From: Granulosicoccus sp965214025 | GTDB taxonomy: Bacteria; Pseudomonadota; Gammaproteobacteria; Granulosicoccales; Granulosicoccaceae | Reading direction: 5' to 3' | Length of the DNA stretch: 64,000 bases | Assembly: GCA_965214025.1 (NCBI GenBank) | Contig: CBDCAW010000012.1 | Location: 1 to 64,000, forward strand | Part shown: piece by piece, positions 1-8,077 of the stretch | Layout: every line of letters begins with the position of its first letter | Numbering within the stretch: position 1 is the stretch's first letter | Notes under the pieces: generated by a model | What the model saw: only the letters and a program-made list of their open reading frames with translations | Told to the model about the DNA's origin: nothing | The model's database searches: none | Position numbers and translations under genes: made by a program

Positions 1-2093
1 TTTTCGATCAACGCAGATTGCGCACTGAACGGTTCACTGTCGCCCGGCAGGCAACGCTGATATTCACCGTTGGCGGTGAGATCCCAGGCGAAGGTGTTGT
101 CGCGCAGATAAGAGTCGAGGCATTCCGCCTTGACGCGTTGCAAGGCCTCGCCATCCACCGGCACGGCGATTTCCACACGGTTGAAGAAGTTGCGCGGCAT
201 CCAGTCGGCACTGCTGATGTAGATGGATTCACTGCCATTGCCGAGGAAATAGAACACGCGCGAGTGTTCCAGGAAGCGGCCCAGTACCGACACGACGCGA
301 ATGTTGTCCGATACCCCGGGAATGCCGGGCTTCAACATGCAGATGCCGCGCACCACCAGATCGACTTTCACACCGGCCTGGGATGCGCGGTAGAGGGCGT
401 TGATGATGCCGGCGTCCACCAGTGAATTCATGCGCGCCATCACGTGCCCTTCGCCACCGGCGTTGGCAGCACGGATTTCCGTCTCGATCTTTTCGATCAC
501 GAACCCGTGCAGCGCGAAGGGCGCCTGCACCAGCTGCTTCAGGTCATGCACCTGACCCAGCCCCGTAAGTTGGGTAAATATCTTGTGAATGTCTTCGGTT
601 ACCGCCTTGCCGCTGGTCAGCAGGCTCCAGTCGGTGTAGGCACGCGCGGTGGTCGCGTGGTAGTTGCCGGTGCCCACGTGCGCATACTTCACCAGCTTGT
701 TCTTCTCGCGCCGTACCACCAGCAGCATCTTCGCGTGGGTCTTGAAGCCGACCACCCCGTACACCACCTGGATGCCGGCCTCCTGCAAGCGAGTGGCAAG
801 ATGTATGTTGGCCTCTTCATCGAAGCGCGCCCGCAGCTCGATGACCACCGTCACATCCTTGCCCGCACGTGATGCTTCCATCAGATGGTCGACGAACGCG
901 GACTGGTTACCGGTACGGTACAGGGTCTGTTTTATCGCCAGCACGTCAGGGTCGGCCGCCGCCTGACGCACCAGCTCCAGCACCGGCATGTACGACTCGT
1001 ACGGGTGATGGAAGAGCACCGGCGATTTCTGGGCCAGCACCTCGAAGATGTTCATACCCGACTCATAGGCCGGTGCCACATAGGGTGTGAAAGAAGGATA
1101 TTTCAGCTCGGGCCGGTCTATCTGGTCGGGAATGGCCACGAGCCGATTCAGGTTCACCGGCCCGTTCACACGGTACACATCGCTGTCGCGGAGGCGGAAA
1201 TGGCGCTGCAGGTACTTGCCGATGCGCGGCGGGCAATTCGCCGCTACCTCCAGCCGCACGGCCTGGCCGAAGTTACGCTGCACCAGCTCACTCTCCAAAG
1301 CGCGGCGCAGGTTGGCCACGTCTTCCTCCGACACGTACAGGTCACTGTTGCGTGTGACCTTGAACTGATACACGCCCTTGGGGTCCATGCCGTTGAACAG
1401 CGAGGCGATCTGCGAATGCACGATCGATGAGAGAAACGCGAACCCATGGCGGGTGCCGCAGATCTCCTCGGGAATGGGAATCACGCGTGGCAGCGAGCGC
1501 GGTGCCCGCACCAGTGCGAAGCCGGAATCGCGCCCGAAGGCATCCACGCCCTGCAGGTCGATGATGAAGGTCAGGCTCTTGTTGGTCAGGCGCGGAAACG
1601 GGTGTGCCGGATCCAACCCCAACGGGCTGAGCACCGGGGCGATGTCGCGTTCGAAGTAACCGCGTACCCAGTCGCTGACGTCCTCATCCCACGCGTCGCG
1701 GCTGAAGAAGCGGATGTCTTCGGCAGCCAGGGACGGCAGCAGTACATCGTTGAACAGGCGATACTGCCGATCCACCAGCGCCTGCGCACGTTCCGTGACC
1801 ATCAGCAATTCCTGCTGCGGTGATAATCCGTCGATGCCGGCCGCCTCCACACCACCGCTGATCTTCTGCTTGATGCCGGCCACCCGCACCTCGAAGAACT
1901 CATCGAGATTGCTGCTGGAGATGCACAGGAAGCGCAGCCGCTCCAGCAACGGCACGCTGTCGTCGCTGACCAGCTGCAACACCCGCTCGTTGAACGCCAG
2001 GAAACTGAGCTCGCGATTGCCCAACGGCGTCTTCGACAGGTCGGGCACGCGAAATTTTTCCAGGCGTTGCGTCGAGCGGGCGGGTGCTTTCAT
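1..2093 (-). CDS. ppk1: Polyphosphate kinase 1 (3' end outside window)
   Basis: Catalyses reversible transfer of the ATP gamma-phosphate to inorganic polyphosphate. Reading leftward from the ATG at 2093, the frame stays open for 697 codons to the window edge with no stop. The family is about 690-720 residues, so only the extreme C-terminus can be missing. The N-terminal region carries 'NRELSFLAFNERVL' and 'SSNLDEFFEVR'. The phospholipase-D-like core has the presumed phosphorylated His453 in 'KTHAKMLL' and a second conserved His610 in 'EHSRVFYF'; their 157-residue spacing matches H435/H592 of the E. coli enzyme. The start codon overlaps the acpH stop as ATGA, so the two are probably translationally coupled. 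Identification is firm; only the 3' end is unseen. Confidence 0.96.
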   Translation of the reverse strand, partial: MKAPARSTQRLEKFRVPDLSKTPLGNRELSFLAFNERVLQLVSDDSVPLLERLRFLCISSSNLDEFFEVRVAGIKQKISGGVEAAGIDGLSPQQELLMVTERAQALVDRQYRLFNDVLLPSLAAEDIRFFSRDAWDEDVSDWVRGYFERDIAPVLSPLGLDPAHPFPRLTNKSLTFIIDLQGVDAFGRDSGFALVRAPRSLPRVIPIPEEICGTRHGFAFLSSIVHSQIASLFNGMDPKGVYQFKVTRNSDLYVSEEDVANLRRALESELVQRNFGQAVRLEVAANCPPRIGKYLQRHFRLRDSDVYRVNGPVNLNRLVAIPDQIDRPELKYPSFTPYVAPAYESGMNIFEVLAQKSPVLFHHPYESYMPVLELVRQAAADPDVLAIKQTLYRTGNQSAFVDHLMEASRAGKDVTVVIELRARFDEEANIHLATRLQEAGIQVVYGVVGFKTHAKMLLVVRREKNKLVKYAHVGTGNYHATTARAYTDWSLLTSGKAVTEDIHKIFTQLTGLGQVHDLKQLVQAPFALHGFVIEKIETEIRAANAGGEGHVMARMNSLVDAGIINALYRASQAGVKVDLVVRGICMLKPGIPGVSDNIRVVSVLGRFLEHSRVFYFLGNGSESIYISSADWMPRNFFNRVEIAVPVDGEALQRVKAECLDSYLRDNTFAWDLTANGEYQRCLPGDSEPFSAQSALIE

Positions 2094-2716
2094 AAGGTGT
2101 TGCGAGTCGGTGCGGTAGGGAACTGCTCAGTATATCGCCCGTCGAGTGATCGCACGTAGGCATCCAGTGCCGGGTAGAAACGCTCGAAGTGCGCATGCAG
2201 GGCCGCCTCATTCTGCAACACCGGTACCAGACCGGTAGCCAGCGCCGCAAATGCCGGGGAGCGACGCCCCAGGCGCTCGTAGCTGGTACGCACACCTGCC
2301 AACTCCCGATAACCGACCAGCACGCGTTCGCGTTGCAGGTAACGTTCGAAGCGTAGCAAGCTTTCCGGCAGATACCGCCGATACGCGGCCAGGGCCGCGT
2401 GCACCTCAGCCACATGATCGGCGAGACCTGTGCTGCTGTAGCGTGCCCAGTCACGGGCCAGGAAGTGATCGAACAGGACATCGATGAGAATGCCGGCAAG
2501 GCGCCGGTATGGGGCTTCGAACAAGCGCCGGGCCGCCACCACTTCGGCATGAGTGTCGGTGAACGTATCGATCTTGCGGTGGATGATGATGCCGCGGTAC
2601 ACCCCGTCGGGAAACGCTTCGAGCCCGGCGCTGCCGCGCACGAAGTCGCCACAGAACTGGCCGGCAACCGCGGCCGGATCACCGTGCGCGAGCAGCGAAT
2701 GGGCCAGGAAGTTCAT
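2090..2716 (-). CDS. acpH: Acyl-carrier-protein phosphodiesterase (AcpH family)
   Basis: Hydrolyses the 4'-phosphopantetheine arm from holo-ACP in the cytoplasm. The 208-residue product begins 'MNFLAHSLLAHG', like E. coli AcpH. It carries the HD-like metal-site pattern of the family: 'GQFCGDFVRG', 'GIIIHRKIDTFTD' and 'DVLFDHFLARDW'. An upstream in-frame start at 2740 would add eight non-conserved residues, so the ATG at 2716 was chosen. It is somewhat longer than the 193-residue E. coli protein. It reads into ppk1 with an ATGA overlap and is divergent from the MoeB-like gene. Confidence 0.88.
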   Translation of the reverse strand: MNFLAHSLLAHGDPAAVAGQFCGDFVRGSAGLEAFPDGVYRGIIIHRKIDTFTDTHAEVVAARRLFEAPYRRLAGILIDVLFDHFLARDWARYSSTGLADHVAEVHAALAAYRRYLPESLLRFERYLQRERVLVGYRELAGVRTSYERLGRRSPAFAALATGLVPVLQNEAALHAHFERFYPALDAYVRSLDGRYTEQFPTAPTRNTL

Positions 2717-2772
2717 TGCGGCAACACGCTGTGAATACACCAGAGTGCACGCGAAGCGCTATGCTTCGGCGC

Positions 2773-3546
2773 ATGGAGCCAACACCTTCGACCAGTGACC
2801 CGCAAGAGCGCTACAGCCGCCACCTGACGCTGCCCGCCATCGGCGAACCGGGGCAATCGCGCCTGCTGGCCAGCCATGTGCTGGTGGTCGGCCTCGGCGG
2901 GCTCGGCTCGCCGGTGGCCCTGTATCTCGCCGGTGCCGGTGTGGGCCGGCTGACCTTCGCTGACTTCGACACCGTCGAGGAATCCAACCTGCAGCGACAG
3001 ATCGCACACACCACAGGGCGCATCGGTGAACTCAAGACGCATTCGGCGCGAACGGCTTGCCTGCAGATCAACCCCGAGGTGCGCATCGATGTGGTCGACT
3101 ACGGTCTGGAAGCGGAAGATCTCGAGGAACTCGTGCCACGGTGCACGGCAGTGGTCGATTGCTGCGACAACTTCCCGACCCGCTTCGCGATCAATGCCGC
3201 CTGCGTGAAACACCGGATACCGCTGATCAGCGGTGCGGCTATTCGTTTCGACGGCCAGATCACCGTCGTTCGCCCGGATATCGCCGATTCCCCCTGCTAT
3301 CAATGCCTCTACCCCGATACCGGGGCGACTGGCGATACCTGTGCCCTAGAAGGGATCCTGGGGCCGGTGGTCGGCATGATCGGCTGTGTACAGGCGATCG
3401 AAACCATCAAGGTGCTATGCGATGCGGGCACCGACCTGCGTGGCAGGCTCGTGCTGTTCGACGGCCTGGCCATGGAATGGAACGAGATCACCCTGCGCAA
3501 GAGTGCGACCTGCCCCGTGTGCAGCGCGGGGCCCGCAAGGACATGA
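2773..3546 (+). CDS. moeB: MoeB/ThiF/HesA-family ubiquitin-like-protein adenylyltransferase
   Basis: Belongs to the E1-like family that adenylates the C-terminal glycine of MoaD or ThiS, for molybdopterin or thiazole synthesis. The 257 residues start 'MEPTPSTSDPQERYSRH'. The nucleotide-binding loop 'VVGLGGLGSPVALYLAGAG' is followed by 'FDTVEESNLQRQ' and 'DCCDNFPTRF'. Zinc-binding pairs CYQC and CPVC are present, and 'GPVVGMIGCVQAIETIK' is typical of MoeB. No moa, moe or thi gene is nearby, so MoeB versus ThiF cannot be decided from context. An ATG at 2761 is also possible, and neither start has a good ribosome-binding site. The last codons lie in the first unit of a 33-bp tandem repeat. Confidence 0.85.
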   Translation: MEPTPSTSDPQERYSRHLTLPAIGEPGQSRLLASHVLVVGLGGLGSPVALYLAGAGVGRLTFADFDTVEESNLQRQIAHTTGRIGELKTHSARTACLQINPEVRIDVVDYGLEAEDLEELVPRCTAVVDCCDNFPTRFAINAACVKHRIPLISGAAIRFDGQITVVRPDIADSPCYQCLYPDTGATGDTCALEGILGPVVGMIGCVQAIETIKVLCDAGTDLRGRLVLFDGLAMEWNEITLRKSATCPVCSAGPART

Positions 3547-3623
3547 CCCGTGCGCAGCGCGGGGCCCGCAAGGACATGACCCGTGTGCAGCGTGGGGCCG
3601 GCAAGGACATGACCCGTGTGCAG
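3514..3623. repeat. 33-bp tandem repeat, three copies plus a partial, over the moeB stop
   Basis: Units begin at 3514, 3547 and 3580, and an 11-base partial copy begins at 3613. Each unit starts CCCGTGTGCAG (CCCGTGCGCAG in the second) and ends GCAAGGACATGA. The moeB stop codon TGA (3544-3546) is part of the unit, so copies two and three lie downstream of the gene as duplicated copies of its own 3' end. The period is 11 codons. The array fills the gap between the convergent moeB and hslO genes. Confidence 0.9.
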
Positions 3624-3630
3624 CTCACAT

Positions 3631-4611
3631 TCAGTGCACGGTCGGTGAAGGTTCATCCCTGCCGACCGTGCCCTTGAACAGCGTTGCCACATCGATGGCA
3701 TCGTACACATAGCGGCTGTCGCAGAACTCACAGGTGATCTCCACGGCTGACTGTTCCTCGAGGATATCGGCCACCTCCTCTCCGCCCAGACCGAGCAACA
3801 TGCCGTCGGTGCGTTCACGCGAGCAGCTGCAGCTGAAGCAGACGCTGGCTTCATCGAAAAGCCGCACTTCTTCCTCATGAAACAAGACTCCCAGCAGCTT
3901 CACCGCCGGTAGGGTACGAAGCTCATCGCCCGTGATGGTCGAGGCCAGTACCGATGCGCGTCGCCAGCCATCGGTATCGTCATCTTGACGCTCGTCGAAC
4001 GGCAGCTTCTGCAGCAGCATGCCGGCTGCGGTTTCGTCCGAAACCGACAGATACAGTTCGGTCTGCAGCTGCTCGCTACTGACGAAATAGGCGCGCAGGG
4101 CATCAGCCAGGCTGTCACCTTCAAGCGCTACCACCGCTTGATAGGGCTCCGCGTAAGCCTTGGCCTCGATCGTGATCATCATGCGCGCTTCGACCCCGAA
4201 CATCGCTGTGAGCCCATCATCTCCTGACGGATCCACACCCGATACTTCGTCACCGGACAGGTCGTCACTCGAACCTTCATCACCCGATGAGCCGCGGTCG
4301 TTCTGTTCGTCGAACACATGCTCTTCCCGCCAGCGGGCCAGCCCGCGAAGCTTGCCATCGGAGGTGATCTGCACGACCAGCAACGTGACTGGCCCGTCAC
4401 CACGAACCTGCAGCGTCATCTTGCCTTCGAACTTGATGGTGCCCGCAAGCAGCGTGGTCGCCACGAACGCCTCACCGAGCAGATGCCGCACCGGTTCGGG
4501 GTAGTCCGTACGGGCACAGGCAATTTTCCAGGTTTCGTCGAGCCTCACGAGCTGCCCGCGAACATTACAGGTCTCGATCAGGAATCGGTAACGGTTGTCG
4601 AGTTCTCGCAT
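3631..4611 (-). CDS. hslO: Redox-regulated chaperone Hsp33
   Basis: Holdase chaperone switched on in the cytoplasm by disulfide formation when a zinc centre is oxidised. The 326 residues have the usual N-terminal fold ('ACARTDYPEPVRHLLGEA', 'QVRGDGPVTLLVVQ'). The C-terminal redox switch has 'CFSCSCSRER' and 'CEFC', giving the C-x-C and C-x-x-C zinc cysteines plus one extra Cys. E. coli Hsp33 has 292 residues. Most of the excess is an Asp/Ser/Gly-rich insert at about residues 101-136 with repeated 'SGDE'-like units, which looks disordered. The gene lies 6 bp downstream of the BON lipoprotein gene, probably in one transcript. Confidence 0.95.
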   Translation of the reverse strand: MRELDNRYRFLIETCNVRGQLVRLDETWKIACARTDYPEPVRHLLGEAFVATTLLAGTIKFEGKMTLQVRGDGPVTLLVVQITSDGKLRGLARWREEHVFDEQNDRGSSGDEGSSDDLSGDEVSGVDPSGDDGLTAMFGVEARMMITIEAKAYAEPYQAVVALEGDSLADALRAYFVSSEQLQTELYLSVSDETAAGMLLQKLPFDERQDDDTDGWRRASVLASTITGDELRTLPAVKLLGVLFHEEEVRLFDEASVCFSCSCSRERTDGMLLGLGGEEVADILEEQSAVEITCEFCDSRYVYDAIDVATLFKGTVGRDEPSPTVH

Positions 4612-4617
4612 GGACGA

Positions 4618-4965
4618 TCAATCGCTGCTTGCGTACACATTGTTCAGCACGAGCCTCACACCGGGTACCTGCTCGGCCACCTGACCGGCCGTTTCGCGCT
4701 CGATCAGCAATTCGACAGTGCCGGCTAGCGTCACGACGTCCTCATCGCTGCTGACGTCGATCCTGTGGGTGTTGATATCCGGCCGAGCTTCGAGCGCTTC
4801 ACGTACCGCCACCGACAGGGGCTTGTCGTCTTCCCTGTCGCCACCGAAGCCGAGTGCGCCCAACTCACCGGGCTTGATGGTGCAGCCGGAGGTTGACAAT
4901 GCACTGCCACAAAACAGGCAGGCGACGACCAGCAATGATCGAAACTGGCGAGTATCAAGCGTCAT
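4618..4965 (-). CDS. BON-domain lipoprotein
   Basis: Predicted 115-residue envelope protein. The ATG at 4965 is preceded by AGGA at a usable distance. The N-terminus has a hydrophobic stretch ('SLLVVACLFCGSAL') ending in 'SGC', which would be a weak lipobox, so it is probably an outer-membrane-associated lipoprotein. Residues from about 50 to the end form one BON domain ('SVAVREALEARPDI' ... 'DVVTLAGTVELLIERETAGQVAEQVPGV'), of the type found once or twice in OsmY/DolP-like periplasmic proteins. It is followed at 6 bp by hslO. The exact function is unknown. Confidence 0.8.
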   Translation of the reverse strand: MTLDTRQFRSLLVVACLFCGSALSTSGCTIKPGELGALGFGGDREDDKPLSVAVREALEARPDINTHRIDVSSDEDVVTLAGTVELLIERETAGQVAEQVPGVRLVLNNVYASSD

Positions 4966-5104
4966 CTGTACAGGGTTCCTGGTCAACGGGAAGATCGCGC
5001 CCCATGGCCCGTCGTCCATTACCCCAACGGCACCCGGGGCATGGGCACCTACTGGCGCACGGATGACTGGCCCTCGACGAAGACGACGGGCACGACGCCT
5101 GCAA

Positions 5105-6475
5105 TCAACTGTAGGCGTGCAGACGATTGTATAGCGTCTTCAGGCTGATGCCGAGAATACGCGCGGCCTGACGCTTGTTGCCACCGGTGTAGTCGAGCGT
5201 GGCCAGTAACAGTTTGCGCTCTACATCCCAGAAGCTGTTGCCGACGAGATGTGCAGCCGGGTCGGCCGCGCCATCGATCAGTGCCGGCATCATCAGCTTG
5301 CTGATCTCGATAACCTCGTCGGGTTCCGTACTCGCATAGGCGGCCCGCAAGGTATTCTTCAGCTCGATGACGTTGCCCGGCCAGCTGTAGTTCGCCAGGC
5401 GCGAACGAAGCTCTTCGGACAGGGCCTTGTCGGTGCCGGTCAGGCTGTTCAGTTCATTGATCGCGCGTTCGGCGATCTCGAGAGTATCTTCCTCGCGTTC
5501 CGACAGCGGCGGTACAGTGATGACCGATTCCGCCAGCGAGTAGTAGAGATCATCGCGCAGACGCCCCTCCTCCATTGCAATTGCCGCGGGTTCTCGCAAG
5601 ATCGCGATGATCGCGCAGCGTACCGGGCGCGACTGCTTGCCCCTTGACGGTGAGACAAGCCCGGTATCGATACACGTCTTGAGCTTGGACTGCAGGCTGA
5701 GGGGCAACCTGGACATGTCGTCGAGTATCAGGGTTCCGCCTTCCGCCAATTCCACGTACCCGGCGAGGGCACGATCCGCCTTGCCGGCGGCCGTCCTGCC
5801 GAAGAAGCGTATGGACGCGGCCTCGTCGACCTCCTCGGCACAGCTCACGCACAGCGCCTTGCCTTCCACACCGGTTTCGTGGTGAATGCTGGCAGCGATG
5901 TTGCGCTTGCCAACCCCCGGCGCACCGATGATGACGGCCCGCAACGGGTCCATGCCTGCAACTCGCTGAACCTGCTGACGCAGATGCAAGGTTGCTTCGG
6001 AATGGCCGACCAGCCGCGCAGGCTCGATACTGGCGCGAGCCACCGGTGTGGCCACTCCCACCCGAAACGCATCCCGAGCAGCGACCACCCGTTCCACCAC
6101 CGCGCGAATCTCCGACAGCTTCACCGGCTTGATCAGGAAATCGGCTACGCCCGCACGCAGACTCTCGACGACGCGTTCCTGCGAACGCGAACCGCTGATG
6201 ACGATGAAATCCTCCACGCCGATCTCACGTAATTCACGCACCATTGCAACACCGTCACCATCGGGCATACCCAGATCGACGAGTGCCAAAGCCGGCAGTA
6301 CCGTTGCAGACAGCTCACGAGCCTCTTTGAGCGAATGCGCCAGGCGTACCTCGAACCCCATGCTTTCCACGACCTTACCGATGGCTTGTGCGGTAGGTAC
6401 GTCGTCTTCGATGACAATGGCGGAATTGCCAAAGCGTAGCATCGGAGCCCGGTTGGTTTCTGAAGCTGTCAACAT
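5105..6475 (-). CDS. NtrC-family response regulator lacking the GAFTGA motif
   Basis: 456 residues with three domains. The receiver is at about 17-135: acidic pair Asp24/Asp25, phospho-acceptor Asp67 in 'LVDLGMPDGDG', and Lys116. An AAA+ domain spans about 150-390: Walker A 'GAPGVGK' ending at Lys190, and Walker B 'GGTLILDDM'. A Fis-type helix-turn-helix forms the C-terminus ('GNKRQAARILGISLKTLYNRL'). Where sigma-54 activators carry GAFTGA, this protein reads 'GRTAAGKADRALAGYVELA', so contact with sigma-54 is unlikely. It may bind DNA as a phosphorylation-controlled repressor or a sigma-70 activator. No sensor kinase gene is adjacent. A TTG at 6529 would add 18 residues; the ATG at 6475 was preferred, though both lack a strong ribosome-binding site. 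Confidence 0.85.
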   Translation of the reverse strand: MLTASETNRAPMLRFGNSAIVIEDDVPTAQAIGKVVESMGFEVRLAHSLKEARELSATVLPALALVDLGMPDGDGVAMVRELREIGVEDFIVISGSRSQERVVESLRAGVADFLIKPVKLSEIRAVVERVVAARDAFRVGVATPVARASIEPARLVGHSEATLHLRQQVQRVAGMDPLRAVIIGAPGVGKRNIAASIHHETGVEGKALCVSCAEEVDEAASIRFFGRTAAGKADRALAGYVELAEGGTLILDDMSRLPLSLQSKLKTCIDTGLVSPSRGKQSRPVRCAIIAILREPAAIAMEEGRLRDDLYYSLAESVITVPPLSEREEDTLEIAERAINELNSLTGTDKALSEELRSRLANYSWPGNVIELKNTLRAAYASTEPDEVIEISKLMMPALIDGAADPAAHLVGNSFWDVERKLLLATLDYTGGNKRQAARILGISLKTLYNRLHAYS

Positions 6476-6562
6476 TACGTTAGTATGCACTTGTAAATTA
6501 CGCCGGACATTAAAATCGGTATAAGCCAAGTACGCTCAGATGAGAACGCCTCGCACGCGTTG

Positions 6563-8002
6563 TCAACGCTCCAGGAGCCGGGCGCGTAACATCTGGTTGA
6601 GCTGCGCCGGGTTGGCCTTGCCTTGCGACGCCTTCATCACCTTGCCTACGAAAAAGCCCAGCAACTTTTCCTTACCGGCCCGGTACTCGGCCGCCTGCGA
6701 CGGGTTGGCCTCGATGGCAGCGTCGACCAGTGCCTCGATGGCACTGTCGTCGGTGATCTGACGCAGCCCTTCGACGTCGATGATCTCATCCGCGCTCGCG
6801 CCGCTGGACCACATCAGGTCGAACACCTGCTTGCCGATCTTGCCGGAGATCGTGTTGTCGTGAATACGTATCAACAACCCTGACAGACGTTCAGGCGCGA
6901 TCGGCACTCGCTCGATCGATGCCACTGACTCCTTGTTCATGCGGGCAAACAACTCACCGAGAACCCAGGTAGCGCCCAGGCGTGCCGGGATGCCGGCCGC
7001 CAGAACCGCCTCGAAATAATCAGCAGTGGCCCGGTCGGCAGTCAGCGAGATCGCATCGGCCTCCCCCAGCGCGAGAGTGTCGACGAAACGCTGTCGCCGC
7101 TTTGCCGGCAGTTCCGGCAGGGTTGCGCGAACTGATTCGATGAAGGCCGCCTCGATTACCAGCGGAGGCAGGTCCGGATCGGGAAAGTAACGGTAGTCGA
7201 AGGCTTCTTCCTTGGAACGCATGGAGCGGGTCTCATCACGATCCGCATCGTACAGGCGCGTCTCCTGTACCACCTTGCCGCCATCTTCGAGGATGTCGAT
7301 CTGGCGCTCGACCTCGAACAGGATGGCGCGCTCCAGGAACCGGAAGGAATTGAGATTCTTGATTTCGCTGCGTGTTCCCAGCTGCTCGTCACCCAGCCTG
7401 CGCACCGAGACGTTCGCATCGCACCGGAACGAACCTTCCTGCATGTTGCCATCGCAGATGCCGGTGTAGCGCACCAGCGAATGAATCTGCCTAGCATAGG
7501 CTACCGCCTGGGCAGCAGATCGCAAGTCCGGTTCCGACACTATTTCCAGCAAGGGAGTGCCGGCCCGGTTCAGATCGATACCGGTGGCACCCTCGAACAG
7601 GTCGTGCACCGATTTGCCGGCGTCTTCTTCCAGATGCGCACGGGTCACGCCGATCGCATGCACACTGCCATCATCCAGAGTGATGTCGACCGTACCCGGC
7701 CCTACCACTGGCAACGACATCTGAGAGATCTGATAGCCCTTGGGCAGATCGGGATAGAAGTAGTTCTTGCGGGCGAAGACCGACCGTTCCGCAACGGTGG
7801 CACCGATGGCCAGCGCGAAGCGAACCGCCATGCGCACCACCTCGCCGTTGATCACCGGTAGAACGCCCGGCAGCCCGAGATCGACGGCCGATGCCTGGGT
7901 GTTGGGCGCAGCACCGAAGGCGGTCGAGGCACCGGAGAATATCTTGCTGCGGGTGGCGAGCTGTGCGTGTATCTCCAGGCCGATGACGGTTTCCCAGCTC
8001 AT
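6563..8002 (-). CDS. gatB: Asp/Glu-tRNA amidotransferase subunit B
   Basis: Kinase/tRNA-binding subunit of GatCAB, which converts Asp-tRNA(Asn) and Glu-tRNA(Gln) to the amidated forms. The 479-residue product starts 'MSWETVIGLEIHAQL'. It has the GatB core ('YFYPDLPKGYQISQ', 'GSFRCDANVS', 'EIKNLNSFRFLERA', 'RYFPDPDLPPL') and the C-terminal YqeY-like tail, and is normal length. A GGGA element lies about 8 bases before the ATG. It is the last gene of gatC-gatA-gatB, 75 bp downstream of gatA. Its presence suggests at least one of Asn- or Gln-tRNA is made indirectly in this organism. Confidence 0.97.
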   Translation of the reverse strand: MSWETVIGLEIHAQLATRSKIFSGASTAFGAAPNTQASAVDLGLPGVLPVINGEVVRMAVRFALAIGATVAERSVFARKNYFYPDLPKGYQISQMSLPVVGPGTVDITLDDGSVHAIGVTRAHLEEDAGKSVHDLFEGATGIDLNRAGTPLLEIVSEPDLRSAAQAVAYARQIHSLVRYTGICDGNMQEGSFRCDANVSVRRLGDEQLGTRSEIKNLNSFRFLERAILFEVERQIDILEDGGKVVQETRLYDADRDETRSMRSKEEAFDYRYFPDPDLPPLVIEAAFIESVRATLPELPAKRRQRFVDTLALGEADAISLTADRATADYFEAVLAAGIPARLGATWVLGELFARMNKESVASIERVPIAPERLSGLLIRIHDNTISGKIGKQVFDLMWSSGASADEIIDVEGLRQITDDSAIEALVDAAIEANPSQAAEYRAGKEKLLGFFVGKVMKASQGKANPAQLNQMLRARLLER

Positions 8003-8077
8003 GAGCGATTCCCGATCAAGTGATCTTCAGTACTCCTGCCGGTTGCAGATCCGAGCCGTCCGCGGGCACCGATCGCC

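Noticed and set aside
1900..2682. Alternative leftward frame across the acpH/ppk1 junction
   Set aside because: It overlaps two conserved genes in another frame and has no family features.
3514..3623. Possible CRISPR-like array
   Set aside because: The three 33-bp units abut directly with no spacers, so it is a tandem duplication.
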